DNA of 28,166 nt from JAVBPT01 sp031549455 (GTDB taxonomy: Bacteria > Bacillota > Clostridia > Lachnospirales > JAKSVV01). Positions within the stretch are counted from its first letter, which is position 1; the number at the start of each line of letters is the position of its first letter. Below are positions 19,063 through 28,128 of the stretch, in pieces. The notes beneath the pieces are model-generated. The model worked only from the letters and a program-made list of their open reading frames with translations. It did no database searches and was not told the DNA's origin. The stretch lies in NCBI GenBank assembly GCA_031549455.1, contig JAVBPT010000008.1, positions 1 to 28,166 on the forward strand, in the 5' to 3' direction. Both the position numbers and the translations under genes were made by a program.

Positions 19063-19845
19063 ATGGCTATCGAAGTATTCAATCGGTACGAAAACAAATA
19101 TATGCTAGATGATAAAACCTGCAACTCATTTCAACAGGAACTCACCCATTATATGGAGCTGGATGCCTATAATCGAAATGGCCAAAGCTACACCATCTCA
19201 AACCTATACTATGATACCCCTGATGATCACCTTATTCGGACCTCTCTCTCAAAACCAAAATATAAAGAAAAATTAAGGATTCGTGCATATGGAGTTCCCA
19301 CAGTCGATTCGAAAGTTTATGTAGAGGTTAAAAAGAAAGTAAACGGTCTGGTCAATAAAAGGCGTAGTGCTCTGACGCTTGGTGAGGTTTACTCCTTCCT
19401 AACTACCAATACGCTACCAGAAAAAAAATCCTATCAAAACAGTCAGGTGCTTCATGAGATCGAATATCTACTGCAGATTTATTCACTAGCCCCAACACTC
19501 TACCTGTCGTATGAGCGCAATGCATACTTTGACAAAGAAAATCATGGTTTGAGGATATCGTTTGATAATCATATTTACACAAGGCGCTACGACTTAAGAT
19601 TAGAGTCTGGCAACTACGGGGAACCTCTACTTGAAAATGGGAAGTATCTAATGGAGATCAAGTCGGCCGGAAATATACCTCTCTGGCTTACCAGACTGCT
19701 ATCAGCCTATAACATTTACCCAATCCGCTTTTCCAAATATGGTGCGGAATACGCAAAAATGATTGCATGTAAGCATACACAACCCGTATATCAGTTTATT
19801 CCAGACCTTTCAAAGTGGATATTGCCAGAGGTTGTAAATTTATAA
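19063..19845 (+). CDS. VTC-domain (polyphosphate polymerase-like) protein
   Basis: The 260-residue soluble protein starts IEVFNRYENKYMLD. It contains NLYYDTPDDHLIRTSLSKP, KEKLRIRAYG, VYVEVKKKVNGLVNKRR, LYLSYERNAYF and YLMEIKSAGNIPLWL, which together form the basic tunnel and catalytic acidic residues of the VTC/CYTH-like fold. In yeast this domain of Vtc4 makes polyphosphate from ATP. In clostridia such genes commonly neighbour DUF4956 and surface-protein genes, as here, and the bacterial product has not been settled. The ATG has AAAGGAGC 6 nt upstream. First gene of a three-gene operon under a tandem CGTA box. Confidence 0.85.
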   Translation: MAIEVFNRYENKYMLDDKTCNSFQQELTHYMELDAYNRNGQSYTISNLYYDTPDDHLIRTSLSKPKYKEKLRIRAYGVPTVDSKVYVEVKKKVNGLVNKRRSALTLGEVYSFLTTNTLPEKKSYQNSQVLHEIEYLLQIYSLAPTLYLSYERNAYFDKENHGLRISFDNHIYTRRYDLRLESGNYGEPLLENGKYLMEIKSAGNIPLWLTRLLSAYNIYPIRFSKYGAEYAKMIACKHTQPVYQFIPDLSKWILPEVVNL

Positions 19846-19860
19846 AAGGAGGAATCAATT

Positions 19861-20547
19861 ATGTTCGAATCTATATTTGAAACCATTACCACGGATACTG
19901 CTATCTCAGTAGGGGGACTGCTCCTCACACTTGGCGTTGCTTTTATCCTAGGTCTTATTATAAGCATTGTTTATATGAAAACACATCCTGCCAAAACACC
20001 CTCTCAAAATTTTGCGCTTACCCTGATCATGCTCCCCATCGTGGTGACTGTTATCATTCTGCTTGTTGGAAATAGTGTTGCAAGAGCCTTTTCTCTTGCA
20101 GGCGCCTTTTCCATCATCCGGTTTCGTAGTGCTCCCGGAGATTCGAAGGACATTACCTATGTACTTCTTTCAATGGCGATTGGACTTGCAACCGGTATGG
20201 GGTATATCCTATATGCCACTATTATCACATTAGTACTATGCACCATTATGGTTTGCCTACACTTATTAAAATTTGGAAATGTAAGTACAGCAGCAAAAAT
20301 TCTAAAAATTACAATTCCTGAAGATCTTGACTACCAAAGTGCATTTGAGCCCGTGTTAAGCAAATATACACTCATGTCCAAATTGCAAAGGGTAAAAACA
20401 ACTGATCTTGGAAGCCTTTATGAACTTGTTTATGCAATTACAACTCAGGATCAATTGAATGAAAAGGAATTTATAGACATGTTACGCTGCCGTAATGGCA
20501 ACCTCAACATCACACTAATTTTAGACGCGCCCACTGGCGAGTTTTAA
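19861..20547 (+). CDS. DUF4956 membrane protein
   Basis: The 228-residue protein has about four membrane helices in the first 145 residues (about 17-38, 53-72, 100-118 and 120-140) and a cytoplasmic C-terminal domain. FSLAGAFSIIRFRSAPGDSKDITYV between helices is the most conserved segment of DUF4956. These proteins are encoded next to VTC-domain proteins and are thought to partner them at the membrane, for example in product export, but no activity is known. Start ATG 19861 follows AAGGAGG, 15 nt after the VTC gene. Confidence 0.88.
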   Translation: MFESIFETITTDTAISVGGLLLTLGVAFILGLIISIVYMKTHPAKTPSQNFALTLIMLPIVVTVIILLVGNSVARAFSLAGAFSIIRFRSAPGDSKDITYVLLSMAIGLATGMGYILYATIITLVLCTIMVCLHLLKFGNVSTAAKILKITIPEDLDYQSAFEPVLSKYTLMSKLQRVKTTDLGSLYELVYAITTQDQLNEKEFIDMLRCRNGNLNITLILDAPTGEF

Positions 20548-20561
20548 GAAGGAGGAAACCT

Positions 20562-22319
20562 ATGAAAATCAAACCATTTTTCTTATTATTCATTCCGTTG
20601 TTTCTGGCTCTGTTTTTCCTTACAGGCTGCTCACCAGAAGAGAACCCGATCTCGCCTAATATCATACAGGAAGAGAATACATCAAATCCAGATGAAATCC
20701 CTGAGAGTGTAGAAGTTTCTGAGGCAACTATTCCGAAGATAGAGGATTTAAAAGTATCTGAAAGTTCAACCAAGATAACTACGGTACAATTTAATAATAC
20801 CTCCATTTCGATCGACGGAACGGGAGCAACAGCTAAAGGAAGCGTTCTTACCGTTACCAAAGCGGGAACCTATGAGATCAAAGGTACCCTAACAAACGGA
20901 CAGATTATGATAAATGCAACAGAAGAGGATACGATACAACTCATTCTAAATGGTGTCACCATTACCAACCAAACTGGCGCCCCAATCTATGCTGCCAGTT
21001 GTGACAAGCTTGTTATTACCCTAGCAGAGGGTTCCAGGAATAGTGTTACGGATGGTGGTAAAAACTTTATATATACAAATGCTGCAGATGAGGAGCCAAA
21101 TGCTGCCATCTTCAGTAAAGGTGATCTCACAATCAATGGTACCGGGGCGCTCACAGTCCACGCCAATTTTCACAATGGTATTAGTAGCAAAGATGACCTG
21201 CTTATTGTGAATGGAAATATTACCGTCGATGCCGCCAATCATGGCATACGCGGAAAAGACTCCGTCTCAATTTTAGATGGTAGTTTCCAGATTGCAGCCG
21301 GAGGAGACGGCATTCAGTCTAGTAACGATCAGGATAAACAAAAAGGATGGGTCGCAATCAAGGGAGGGGACTTTAATATCACCACTGCAAATGATGGAAT
21401 CCAGGCTGAAACCAGCCTAAATATTTCGGGTGGAAACTTTATCATTCAATCCGGAAATGATTCTAGTTCTTCTTCTGAAAGCTTTAAAGGAATAAAGGCG
21501 GGAACAGATGTGCTCCTTTCAACCGCAAGCCTCACAATCACAAGTGCGGATGACGCCATCCATTCGAATGGAAATATAACCATTCAAAATGGTAGCTTTA
21601 TACTATCTTCTGGTGATGATGGAATTCATGCAGATAAAAATCTAACGATTGCGGGTGGAAATATCAACATCCTCAAATCCTACGAAGGAATCGAAGGAGC
21701 CAATGTCAGCATTACAGGCGGAACCATTAAGATCGTTTCCACTGATGATGGAATAAACGCCGCAGGCGGTGCAGATCAAAACATGAGTGGTGGAAGATTT
21801 GGTCGAGACCAATTTGCCTCTTCAAACTCCTATAGCATTCATGTTAGCGGGGGAACCATTTCGTTGCTTGCTGGTGGCGATGGTCTCGATTCCAATGGAA
21901 CCATTAACATTAGTGGTGGAACCATTGTTTCCCTAATTCAGTCCACGCCAGATAATGGAGCATTAGATGCGGATGGCACTGTCACTATCACCGGAGGCAT
22001 CGTGATTTATGGCGGTACGGGTACCGGTTCAAACCCAGGCGGAAACTCCACACAAAGTTATGTTTATATAAATTCTACTATACAATCCGAAAAAGAGATA
22101 AGTGTGAAAAAAGATGGCAAAACAATCATTCAGTTCACTCCTTCTATAGACTGTAAATACCTTGCTCTCAGCTCACCTGATATCAAAAGTGGAGCAAGTT
22201 ATGAAATTTATAGTGGAACCACTTTACTCAATACTGCAACAGCCGGAACAGGTGGCAGCGGTATGATGGGTGGTCGAGGTGGATTGGGTGACGGCGGCAT
22301 GAGGATGCCCCGAAATTAA
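20562..22319 (+). CDS. Beta-helical surface lipoprotein (Cthe_2159/DUF4353 type)
   Basis: The 585-residue protein has a lipoprotein signal peptide with lipobox LTGC (Cys23), then a low-complexity stretch, then a long right-handed beta-helix. More than a dozen turns carry the repeat pattern (I/L)-x-(I/V)-x-G-G-x-(F/I)-x-I, with recurring S-x-D-D-A/G-I-H and DGI motifs such as SSGDDGIHADKNLTIAGGN. The Asp pairs resemble the Ca-binding turns of pectate-lyase-like helices. Cthe_2159 of Clostridium thermocellum binds cellulose and polygalacturonate. The C-terminus is Gly/Met-rich (GGSGMMGGRGGLGDGGM). RBS AAGGAGG, 14 nt after DUF4956. Probably a surface protein of the polymer-related operon. Confidence 0.85.
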   Translation: MKIKPFFLLFIPLFLALFFLTGCSPEENPISPNIIQEENTSNPDEIPESVEVSEATIPKIEDLKVSESSTKITTVQFNNTSISIDGTGATAKGSVLTVTKAGTYEIKGTLTNGQIMINATEEDTIQLILNGVTITNQTGAPIYAASCDKLVITLAEGSRNSVTDGGKNFIYTNAADEEPNAAIFSKGDLTINGTGALTVHANFHNGISSKDDLLIVNGNITVDAANHGIRGKDSVSILDGSFQIAAGGDGIQSSNDQDKQKGWVAIKGGDFNITTANDGIQAETSLNISGGNFIIQSGNDSSSSSESFKGIKAGTDVLLSTASLTITSADDAIHSNGNITIQNGSFILSSGDDGIHADKNLTIAGGNINILKSYEGIEGANVSITGGTIKIVSTDDGINAAGGADQNMSGGRFGRDQFASSNSYSIHVSGGTISLLAGGDGLDSNGTINISGGTIVSLIQSTPDNGALDADGTVTITGGIVIYGGTGTGSNPGGNSTQSYVYINSTIQSEKEISVKKDGKTIIQFTPSIDCKYLALSSPDIKSGASYEIYSGTTLLNTATAGTGGSGMMGGRGGLGDGGMRMPRN

Positions 22320-22328
22320 ACCAATAAA

Positions 22329-22360
22329 AAAGAGATGATTTCATTTGAAGTCATCTCTTT
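22329..22360. terminator. Convergent terminator between lipoprotein and glycosylase genes
   Basis: The 15-bp stem AAAGAGATGATTTCA/TGAAGTCATCTCTTT has a 2-nt TT loop and one G-T pair. On the minus strand it is followed by a T run, so it mainly ends the glycosylase transcript. It also lies 10 nt past the lipoprotein stop. Confidence 0.8.
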
Positions 22361-22965
22361 CACTTTGTAGAAGCAATCTCCCACAGATAGAAGGATGCAA
22401 TGCTACCATATGGCGAAAACTTTTTGCGATATTTTTCAAACTCTTCCTTTGAAATCGTTTCTAAATTGTAGAGTTTACATAACCCTTTCCGAATACCAAA
22501 GTCATTAAAGCTTAAAACGTTCTTCCTCTGTAATGAAAAGATAAGCATCATCTCTGCGGTCCATCTTCCTACTCCATCTAGTTCAATCAGAGTTTTAATA
22601 ATCTCCTCATTTTCCATCTCTTCCAGTTTTTTGGGGAGAATTTTTTTGCTTACAAAAGCATCTGTAATGTTCTTGATATACTCTGCCTTTTTATAGCTTA
22701 TACCACACGCCCTAATCTCTTCTATTGAAAGTTTTACTAAGTTGAGAGGTGTGATCTTTTTTGCCAATGTTTCAAGTCGGCCAAAAAGAATCGTTGCTAC
22801 CTTTCCGGATATTTGCTGACTCACAACACTACTAATGAGCCCAAAGAAAATGTCAGGTTTAAGCTCCCTCTCAATTTTCCCTATCTCCTCTATAGCCTTC
22901 CCCAATTTTTTATCCTTCTTTTTTAAATAGGCTAGTTCTTCTTCTCTGATTTCAAATATTTTCAC
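22360..22965 (-). CDS. AlkA-like DNA-3-methyladenine glycosylase (HhH-GPD)
   Basis: The 201-residue protein contains FFGLISSVVSQQIS, then the helix-hairpin-helix LDGVGRWTAEMMLIFSL and the following FNDFGIRKGL, with the catalytic Asp in NDFG and the Gly/Pro-loop region in place. Members excise alkylated purines in base-excision repair. There are no Fe-S cysteines at the C-terminus, so it is AlkA-like rather than endonuclease III. The start is a GTG at 22965, with GGAGATGG 3-4 nt upstream. A nearby ATG is immediately followed by TGA. Monocistronic. Confidence 0.9.
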   Translation of the reverse strand: MKIFEIREEELAYLKKKDKKLGKAIEEIGKIERELKPDIFFGLISSVVSQQISGKVATILFGRLETLAKKITPLNLVKLSIEEIRACGISYKKAEYIKNITDAFVSKKILPKKLEEMENEEIIKTLIELDGVGRWTAEMMLIFSLQRKNVLSFNDFGIRKGLCKLYNLETISKEEFEKYRKKFSPYGSIASFYLWEIASTK

Positions 22966-23150
22966 ATTCCATCTCCAGTAATTTTTTCTTCATACCATGA
23001 CCTCCCCGATACCCGCCAATTTCCTACTTGCTCTAATCCTTCTATGATGCCGGAGCAAGAAAGAGAATAATGTGATTCCCCCCGCCCTACAAGCCTTTTC
23101 ATTTTCAACCTTCAGCACAAGTTTCTCATAACTTTATTCTCTTCATAAAA

Positions 23151-23660
23151 TCACCATCCACTCTTCATAATATAATTTATGGTTCCTGGATTATAGATTT
23201 CATTTCGTTCATACTTTTCTTTCTTTTGATTAAAGCGAATCTCATATAGCACAAGACCTGCTGTTTGAGATTCGTGAACCAAGATCCGAAGACCCTTTTC
23301 GTCCCCAACCTGATAGGTTTCAAAATTGACTTCACCTAGCTGAACGTACTTCTTTGGAAAAATCGGGTAACATATCCTCTCATTTTGTTTTCTGATAATG
23401 ATTGCCCAGTCTTGCCCATCGTCTAAAGCAAAGGTTCCATCGTCCATCCTTTCTGCCGCAATATAGGGTGCAATGATTTCATCCGCTCCATCTCCATCCA
23501 CATCTGCATAATATTCATAGCATAAAGTGAGCCCCGATACATATTCCTCAAATGAACTTGTTTCAATAAAATTTGGTTTCTGCCTCGTTGCAAACAAATA
23601 GATGACAAGCAAAATAAGCAATATTAAAGCCACCAAACCAACATTTTTTCTCTTTTTCAT
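23151..23660 (-). CDS. Anchored extracytoplasmic protein with DxDGDG motif, unknown function
   Basis: The 169-residue protein has an N-terminal KKRK followed by one membrane helix (about 8-25), then an extracytoplasmic domain. YYADVDGDGADEIIAPY (about 51-67) is a calcium-loop-like DxDxDG motif of the FG-GAP/VCBS kind, present once. The rest is beta-rich with no family I recognise. It lies 9 nt downstream of the P-II-like gene on the same strand, so it may be the last gene of the DUF1538 operon. Confidence 0.65.
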   Translation of the reverse strand: MKKRKNVGLVALILLILLVIYLFATRQKPNFIETSSFEEYVSGLTLCYEYYADVDGDGADEIIAPYIAAERMDDGTFALDDGQDWAIIIRKQNERICYPIFPKKYVQLGEVNFETYQVGDEKGLRILVHESQTAGLVLYEIRFNQKKEKYERNEIYNPGTINYIMKSGW

Positions 23661-23669
23661 AAGAACCCC

Positions 23670-24383
23670 CTATTCATTTTTTTCTTCCAATAGCTCTCTC
23701 ATATGTGTTCCCCCAACTAGATCCGAAACTGGCATCGAAAATGCAAATGTATTAAGCAACTCTTTTGTACAAGTTTTAGCGTGAATGGCAGTAAGTACCT
23801 TGGTGGCATCTTTCTTCGCCACAACGGTAAGCACCACCTCCTTCTCCGGTTCAATTTTCACACCCAGGAAAGTTTCAATGGTATCGCTCGCAATTCCTCT
23901 GCCATGTACCACTGTTCCGCCGCTCGCCCCTGCTGTATGAGCGATCTCCATGATGTCATCTGCAAAACCCCGATTGGTTATAATCATAATTAGTTCATAT
24001 TCGCTTTTCATGTGTGCCCCCTCCATCTTCGATAAATTCTTTACGCGTTCAAAGCGTTCCTTATTAAACTTAATCAAACCCGCATGCCCATTTGTATTAA
24101 TACTGAAGGCAATTCCTGTCCTAGGCTTATCTAACTCAAGTTTTACCCTGAGTTCTTCGATCACCTCCACAATCTTTTCTTGCTCTATAAATGAGATCGC
24201 AATTAACCTATCTCGGTTTCTAAGCCCTACCAGCTGCATAAGGCTCAGCCTTGCCGTTCCTCGTCCTGAAAATACAATGATATCCCTATCCGCTACTGTT
24301 TTTAAAATGCTCACTCCCGCTTTTTCCAAATCTTCATTTATAATTAGTACCAACATCGAAAGTGGTTCACGCCTACTCTTCAT
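23670..24383 (-). CDS. Tandem P-II-like signalling protein
   Basis: The 237-residue protein is two P-II/GlnB-like ferredoxin-fold domains in one chain. The first (about 9-115) has MLVLIINEDLEKAGVSILK and FSGRGTARLS. The second (about 125-235) has ELIMIITNRGFADDIMEIAHTAGASGGTVVHGRG and EKEVVLTVVAKKDATKVLTAI. The canonical T-loop Tyr51 region is not conserved, so uridylylation is unlikely. P-II proteins normally gate membrane transporters in response to ATP/ADP and 2-oxoglutarate. Its start (ATG 24383, GGAGGG 4 nt upstream) overlaps the end of the DUF1538 gene by 11 nt, strongly suggesting that it controls that protein. Confidence 0.83.
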   Translation of the reverse strand: MKSRREPLSMLVLIINEDLEKAGVSILKTVADRDIIVFSGRGTARLSLMQLVGLRNRDRLIAISFIEQEKIVEVIEELRVKLELDKPRTGIAFSINTNGHAGLIKFNKERFERVKNLSKMEGAHMKSEYELIMIITNRGFADDIMEIAHTAGASGGTVVHGRGIASDTIETFLGVKIEPEKEVVLTVVAKKDATKVLTAIHAKTCTKELLNTFAFSMPVSDLVGGTHMRELLEEKNE

Positions 24384-25920
24384 TCTGCCCTCCGTCTTCC
24401 ATTAATTCTTCTATATCCAATGAGGCTTCAATCTCATCCATTGTAACCTCCCTTGTTTTCTTGTCAAATTCGTTCTGTTTCATCTTGTAAATCAACCCAA
24501 GAACTTGTATCGATATAAGGGGTGTCATCGCAACCATGGATACAACCCCAAATGCATCCTGAAAGAAGTTTCCATCCACTGACTGACAAATGCCTATCAG
24601 AAGTGGCATAATAAAGGTTGCCGCCATAGGGCCAGAGGCCACTCCACCAGAGTCGAAGGCAATCCCCGTAAAGATTGGTGGTACATACTTTGTCAGAATC
24701 AACGCAATACAATAGCCCGGCAGGATGTAATACCAGATTGGAAAGCCCACGATAACTCTTATAATAGACAAAGATACCGATATGGCAACCCCGATTGCAA
24801 GAGAGTATAACATCGTTTGTTTTTTAATATAACCCGCTGTCACTTCTTCCACCTGTTCATTTAAAACCCGTACTGCGGGTTCGCTATACACCACAAAAAA
24901 ACCAAGCACAAAACCAATGGGAATGAGTAACCAGATAGATGGTAGTGCCCCAAGCAAAATACCCAAATAGGAACCCGCCATCGAAAATCCTCCCTCTACC
25001 CCTGTCAAAAATAAGGTGAGACCCAAAAATGTGATCAATAGTCCCACGCACATCTTGATCATCCCGATTTTGGATAATTTCAGTAAAAAGATTTGAAATA
25101 ATATAAAGATAATGGCAATCGGTGATAGGGCAACTAGCACATTGAGTGCGACATGAGGAAGCACTGTGCCAAAGTTTTGAAGCACATTCATCTCCTCCAC
25201 CTGGATGTCCAAAACATTCCCTGTCACACTTGGCTTGCCAAATACCATGCCAAGAATTAACACCGCAATGATCGGACCAATCGATGCCATAGCGATCAAA
25301 CCAAAGCTATCATCTTGCGAATTCTTCCCTCCTCTCACTGCGCAAACCCCAATCCCAAAAGCCAAAATAAACGGAACCGTGATTGGTCCCGTGGTCACCC
25401 CACCTGAATCAAAAGCCACAGACAGATATTCAGAAGGCGCAAAGATCGCGATAATAAGAATCAATGTATAAGAAAAAAACAAAACCCTTCTCAGTGGAAT
25501 GTTTTTTAAAATCCGAATCAGGGCCATTGCCACAAATATACCAACCCCAAATGACACCATCATAACCAAAAGTGTTCTCCCAATGGTAGAGTTGATGTTG
25601 CTCACCTGGGAACCAAGGACTTGTACATCTGGTTCCGCAACAGTGGCCATAAAACCAAATAAAAAGCCAAATAAGATCATGATGTACGTCTTCTTAAAAC
25701 GTGCAATATTCGAACCAATCAATTCTCCCATTAAAAGAATGCTCGCATCACTTCCAAGTAAAAACAAAATTTCTCCAATAATCAGAAAAATGACTCCCAC
25801 CACAAAACTCATCATAATATTCGCCGGCAGCGGAGTAATTGTGAGATGAAGAATGGTTACAATAATCGTAATTGGTAAAACAGAATAGAGTACCTCATTG
25901 ATTGTATTTTTAATTTTCAT
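24373..25920 (-). CDS. DUF1538 membrane protein (two internal repeats)
   Basis: The 515-residue protein has about 12-14 membrane helices arranged as two homologous halves, each with the DUF1538 signature. The first half has AFDSGGVTTGPITVPFILAFGIGV and the second AFDSGGVASGPMAATFIMPLLIGI; each is preceded by a YSEP/AEPDVQVL-type segment with (A/S)EPxVxVL. The duplicated DSGGV-GP loop suggests a pseudo-twofold transporter or channel, and the substrate is unknown. ATG 25920 has AAAGGAAC upstream, and a strong promoter lies just before it. Operon with the P-II gene. Confidence 0.87.
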   Translation of the reverse strand: MKIKNTINEVLYSVLPITIIVTILHLTITPLPANIMMSFVVGVIFLIIGEILFLLGSDASILLMGELIGSNIARFKKTYIMILFGFLFGFMATVAEPDVQVLGSQVSNINSTIGRTLLVMMVSFGVGIFVAMALIRILKNIPLRRVLFFSYTLILIIAIFAPSEYLSVAFDSGGVTTGPITVPFILAFGIGVCAVRGGKNSQDDSFGLIAMASIGPIIAVLILGMVFGKPSVTGNVLDIQVEEMNVLQNFGTVLPHVALNVLVALSPIAIIFILFQIFLLKLSKIGMIKMCVGLLITFLGLTLFLTGVEGGFSMAGSYLGILLGALPSIWLLIPIGFVLGFFVVYSEPAVRVLNEQVEEVTAGYIKKQTMLYSLAIGVAISVSLSIIRVIVGFPIWYYILPGYCIALILTKYVPPIFTGIAFDSGGVASGPMAATFIMPLLIGICQSVDGNFFQDAFGVVSMVAMTPLISIQVLGLIYKMKQNEFDKKTREVTMDEIEASLDIEELMEDGGQNEE

Positions 25921-25938
25921 GCTCGTTCCTTTTATTTA

Positions 25939-25966
25939 ATTATATAGAACTATCTTTCAATGTCAA
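25939..25966 (-). promoter_or_regulatory. Promoter of the DUF1538/P-II operon
   Basis: Perfect TTGACA (25961-25966) and TATAAT (25939-25944), spacer 16 bp, about 18 nt before the start codon. Confidence 0.8.
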
Positions 25967-26041
25967 TCCATAATTCCACTTACCAAAACTTTTGGGGATG
26001 GTCTGTGATACTCCCCGTCTGTTCCTTCAAGAAATAGCATC

Positions 26042-26072
26042 AAAAAAGCAGTAGACATTCCTACTGCTTTTT
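26042..26072. terminator. Terminator of the groESL operon
   Basis: Stem AAAAAGCAGTAG/CTACTGCTTTTT with a 6-nt loop, immediately after the groEL stop. T runs lie on both strands. Confidence 0.88.
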
Positions 26073-26075
26073 ATC

Positions 26076-27713
26076 TTACATCATGCCGCCCATGCCACCC
26101 ATTCCTGCCATATCCATGCCAGGAGCGTTGTTTTTTTCTGGTAAATCGGCCACAACCACCTCTGTTGTAAGCAGAGTAGATGCAACACTGGTTGCGTTCT
26201 CAAGTGCGCACCTGGTTACCTTTGTTGGATCAATAATACCTTCTTCAATCATATCCACATATTTTTCAGTCAAAGCATTGTATCCAATATTGTCTTTTTC
26301 AGACAAAAGTTTGTTTACAATAACAGAGCTTTCAATTCCTGCATTTTCTACAATCTGTCTCACTGGGGCTTCAAGTGCTTTTACCACAATAAGTGCTCCT
26401 GTTTTTTCGTCTCCTTCTAGTCCTTTTGTAACCTTTTCTATTTCTTTAATTGCATGAATGTAGGTTGCTCCACCACCAGGTACGATTCCTTCTTCAACCG
26501 CTGCTCTTGTAGCCGCAAGCGCATCCTCTATTCTAAGCTTTGTTTCCTTCATTTCGGTTTCTGTTGCTGCCCCTACTTTAATAACAGCCACCCCGCCCGC
26601 TAATTTTGCCAACCTTTCATTATACTTTTCTTTATCAAACTCGGAGGTTGAGTCCTCATATTGCTTTCTAATTTGCGCTACTCTTTTTTCGATTTCTTTT
26701 TTGTCTCCCTCACCGTTAATAATAATGGTGTTTTCCTTGGTTATTTTTATGCTTTCCGCACGACCTAATAACTCGAGTCTTGCCTCTTTTAACTCCATGC
26801 CAAGATCATCGGAAACCACAGTCCCTCCTGTTAGAATAGCAATGTCTTGAAGCATCTCTTTTCTTCTGTCACCGAAGCCAGGAGCCTTTACCGCCACCAC
26901 ATTAAACACGCCTTTTAGCTTATTTAACAGAATAGTGGTAAGTGCATCTCCTTCTAGGTCTTCCACAATCATGAGCAACTTTTCACCTGACTTCACAATC
27001 TCTTCGAGAACTGGTAGGATCTCTTGGATGTTTGAAATCTTCTTATCCGTGATTAGGATATATGGTTTATCTAGGGTTGCTTCCATCTTTTCTGTGTCTG
27101 TAACCATGTATGGTGATATGTATCCACGATCAAACTGCATACCTTCTACCACTTCCACAAATGTTTCAGATGTTTTTCCTTCTTCTATTGTAATGACACC
27201 ATTTTTTACACCCACTTTTTCCATGGCATCTGCAATCAATTTTCCAACCAAATCATCACCCGCTGAGATTGCTGCTACCTTTGCAATCTGATCTGTTCCA
27301 TTAATCTCTTTGCTCATTTTTTTGATAAAGTTTACAACACCTTCGGTGGCTTTCTTCATTCCATTTCTTAAAATAATTGGATTGGCTCCAGATGTGATGT
27401 TCTTAATTCCTTCTCTAATCATCGCTTGCGCCAACACCGTAGCAGTTGTGGTTCCATCCCCTGCCACATCATTGGTTTTGGTTGCAACTTCCTTTACAGT
27501 TTGCGCGCCCACATTTTCGAACGGATCGGATAGTTCAATCTCTCTTGCAATTGTTACTCCATCATTCGTAATTTGTGGTACACCAAATTTTTTGTCCAGA
27601 ACTGCGTTTCTTCCTTTTGGTCCAAGCGTCACTTTCACCGTATCTGCAAGCGCATTTACGCCTTTTGAAAGCGCTTCTCTTGCTTCCATTCCATATTTCA
27701 TTTGTTTTGCCAT
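26076..27713 (-). CDS. groEL: 60 kDa chaperonin GroEL
   Basis: The 545-residue protein has full length and all the group I chaperonin hallmarks: KVTLGPKGRNAVLDK, NDGVTIAREIEL, NDVAGDGTTTATVLAQAM (ATP site), the apical domain DRGYISPYMVTD, AAVEEGIVPGGGATY, and the flexible GGM-repeat tail GMGGMGGMM. It forms the double-ring folding chamber with GroES. It lies 38 nt downstream of groES and is controlled by the same CIRCE element. Confidence 0.98.
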   Translation of the reverse strand: MAKQMKYGMEAREALSKGVNALADTVKVTLGPKGRNAVLDKKFGVPQITNDGVTIAREIELSDPFENVGAQTVKEVATKTNDVAGDGTTTATVLAQAMIREGIKNITSGANPIILRNGMKKATEGVVNFIKKMSKEINGTDQIAKVAAISAGDDLVGKLIADAMEKVGVKNGVITIEEGKTSETFVEVVEGMQFDRGYISPYMVTDTEKMEATLDKPYILITDKKISNIQEILPVLEEIVKSGEKLLMIVEDLEGDALTTILLNKLKGVFNVVAVKAPGFGDRRKEMLQDIAILTGGTVVSDDLGMELKEARLELLGRAESIKITKENTIIINGEGDKKEIEKRVAQIRKQYEDSTSEFDKEKYNERLAKLAGGVAVIKVGAATETEMKETKLRIEDALAATRAAVEEGIVPGGGATYIHAIKEIEKVTKGLEGDEKTGALIVVKALEAPVRQIVENAGIESSVIVNKLLSEKDNIGYNALTEKYVDMIEEGIIDPTKVTRCALENATSVASTLLTTEVVVADLPEKNNAPGMDMAGMGGMGGMM

Positions 27714-27751
27714 TTTGCTTCCTCCTCAATCTATCTATAAATTTTATTTAC

Positions 27752-28039
27752 TTACTTTTCAACAACCGCAAGAATATCGTTTTGTCTCACTACAATGTAG
27801 GTTGTATCCTCTATTTTCACTTCCGTTCCTGAATACTTTGAGTAGATTACCTTTTCTCCCACTTTCACTTCCATCTTTACCTCTACTCCGTCAATTGTTC
27901 CGCCTGGTCCCACGGCAACAACTTCTGCCTCCTGTGGTTTTTCTTGTGACTTGGACGAAAGTACAATTCCTGATGCGGTTTTTTCTTCTGCATCTATTTC
28001 TCTTAATACGACCTTGTCTCCTATCGGTTTTAATTTCAT
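27752..28039 (-). CDS. groES: 10 kDa co-chaperonin GroES
   Basis: The 95-residue protein starts MKLKPIGDKVVLREIDAEEK. It has the mobile loop around EKTASGIVLSSKSQEKPQEAEVVAVGPG and ends VVRQNDILAVVE, all typical of GroES. GGAGG lies about 7 nt before the ATG. First gene of the operon, about 26 nt downstream of CIRCE. Confidence 0.98.
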   Translation of the reverse strand: MKLKPIGDKVVLREIDAEEKTASGIVLSSKSQEKPQEAEVVAVGPGGTIDGVEVKMEVKVGEKVIYSKYSGTEVKIEDTTYIVVRQNDILAVVEK

Positions 28040-28064
28040 ACGAATACGCCTCCTTTTTTATTTT

Positions 28065-28091
28065 CTGGCACTCATTTGTCTTGAGTGCTAA
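28065..28091 (-). promoter_or_regulatory. CIRCE operator (HrcA site)
   Basis: On the minus strand TTAGCACTC (28083-28091), nine bases, then GAGTGCCAG (28065-28073). The consensus is TTAGCACTC-N9-GAGTGCTAA, so the downstream arm has two departures. HrcA is expected to repress groESL here; its gene is not in the window. Confidence 0.93.
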
Positions 28092-28099
28092 CATTAGTC

Positions 28100-28128
28100 A
28101 TTGTACACTTTTGCATTTTAAATGTCAA
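28100..28128 (-). promoter_or_regulatory. groESL promoter
   Basis: TTGACA (28123-28128) and TACAAT (28100-28105), spacer exactly 17 bp, directly upstream of CIRCE, so the operator covers the transcription start. Confidence 0.9.

Noticed and set aside
22966..23150. Possible gene or RNA in the 185-bp gap after the glycosylase gene.
   Set aside because: No frame, hairpin or promoter of note was found. It is ordinary intergenic DNA.
24464..24712. Other-frame open stretches inside DUF1538, GroEL, patatin and P-II genes on both strands.
   Set aside because: They lie wholly within strongly supported genes, have no RBS and match no family.
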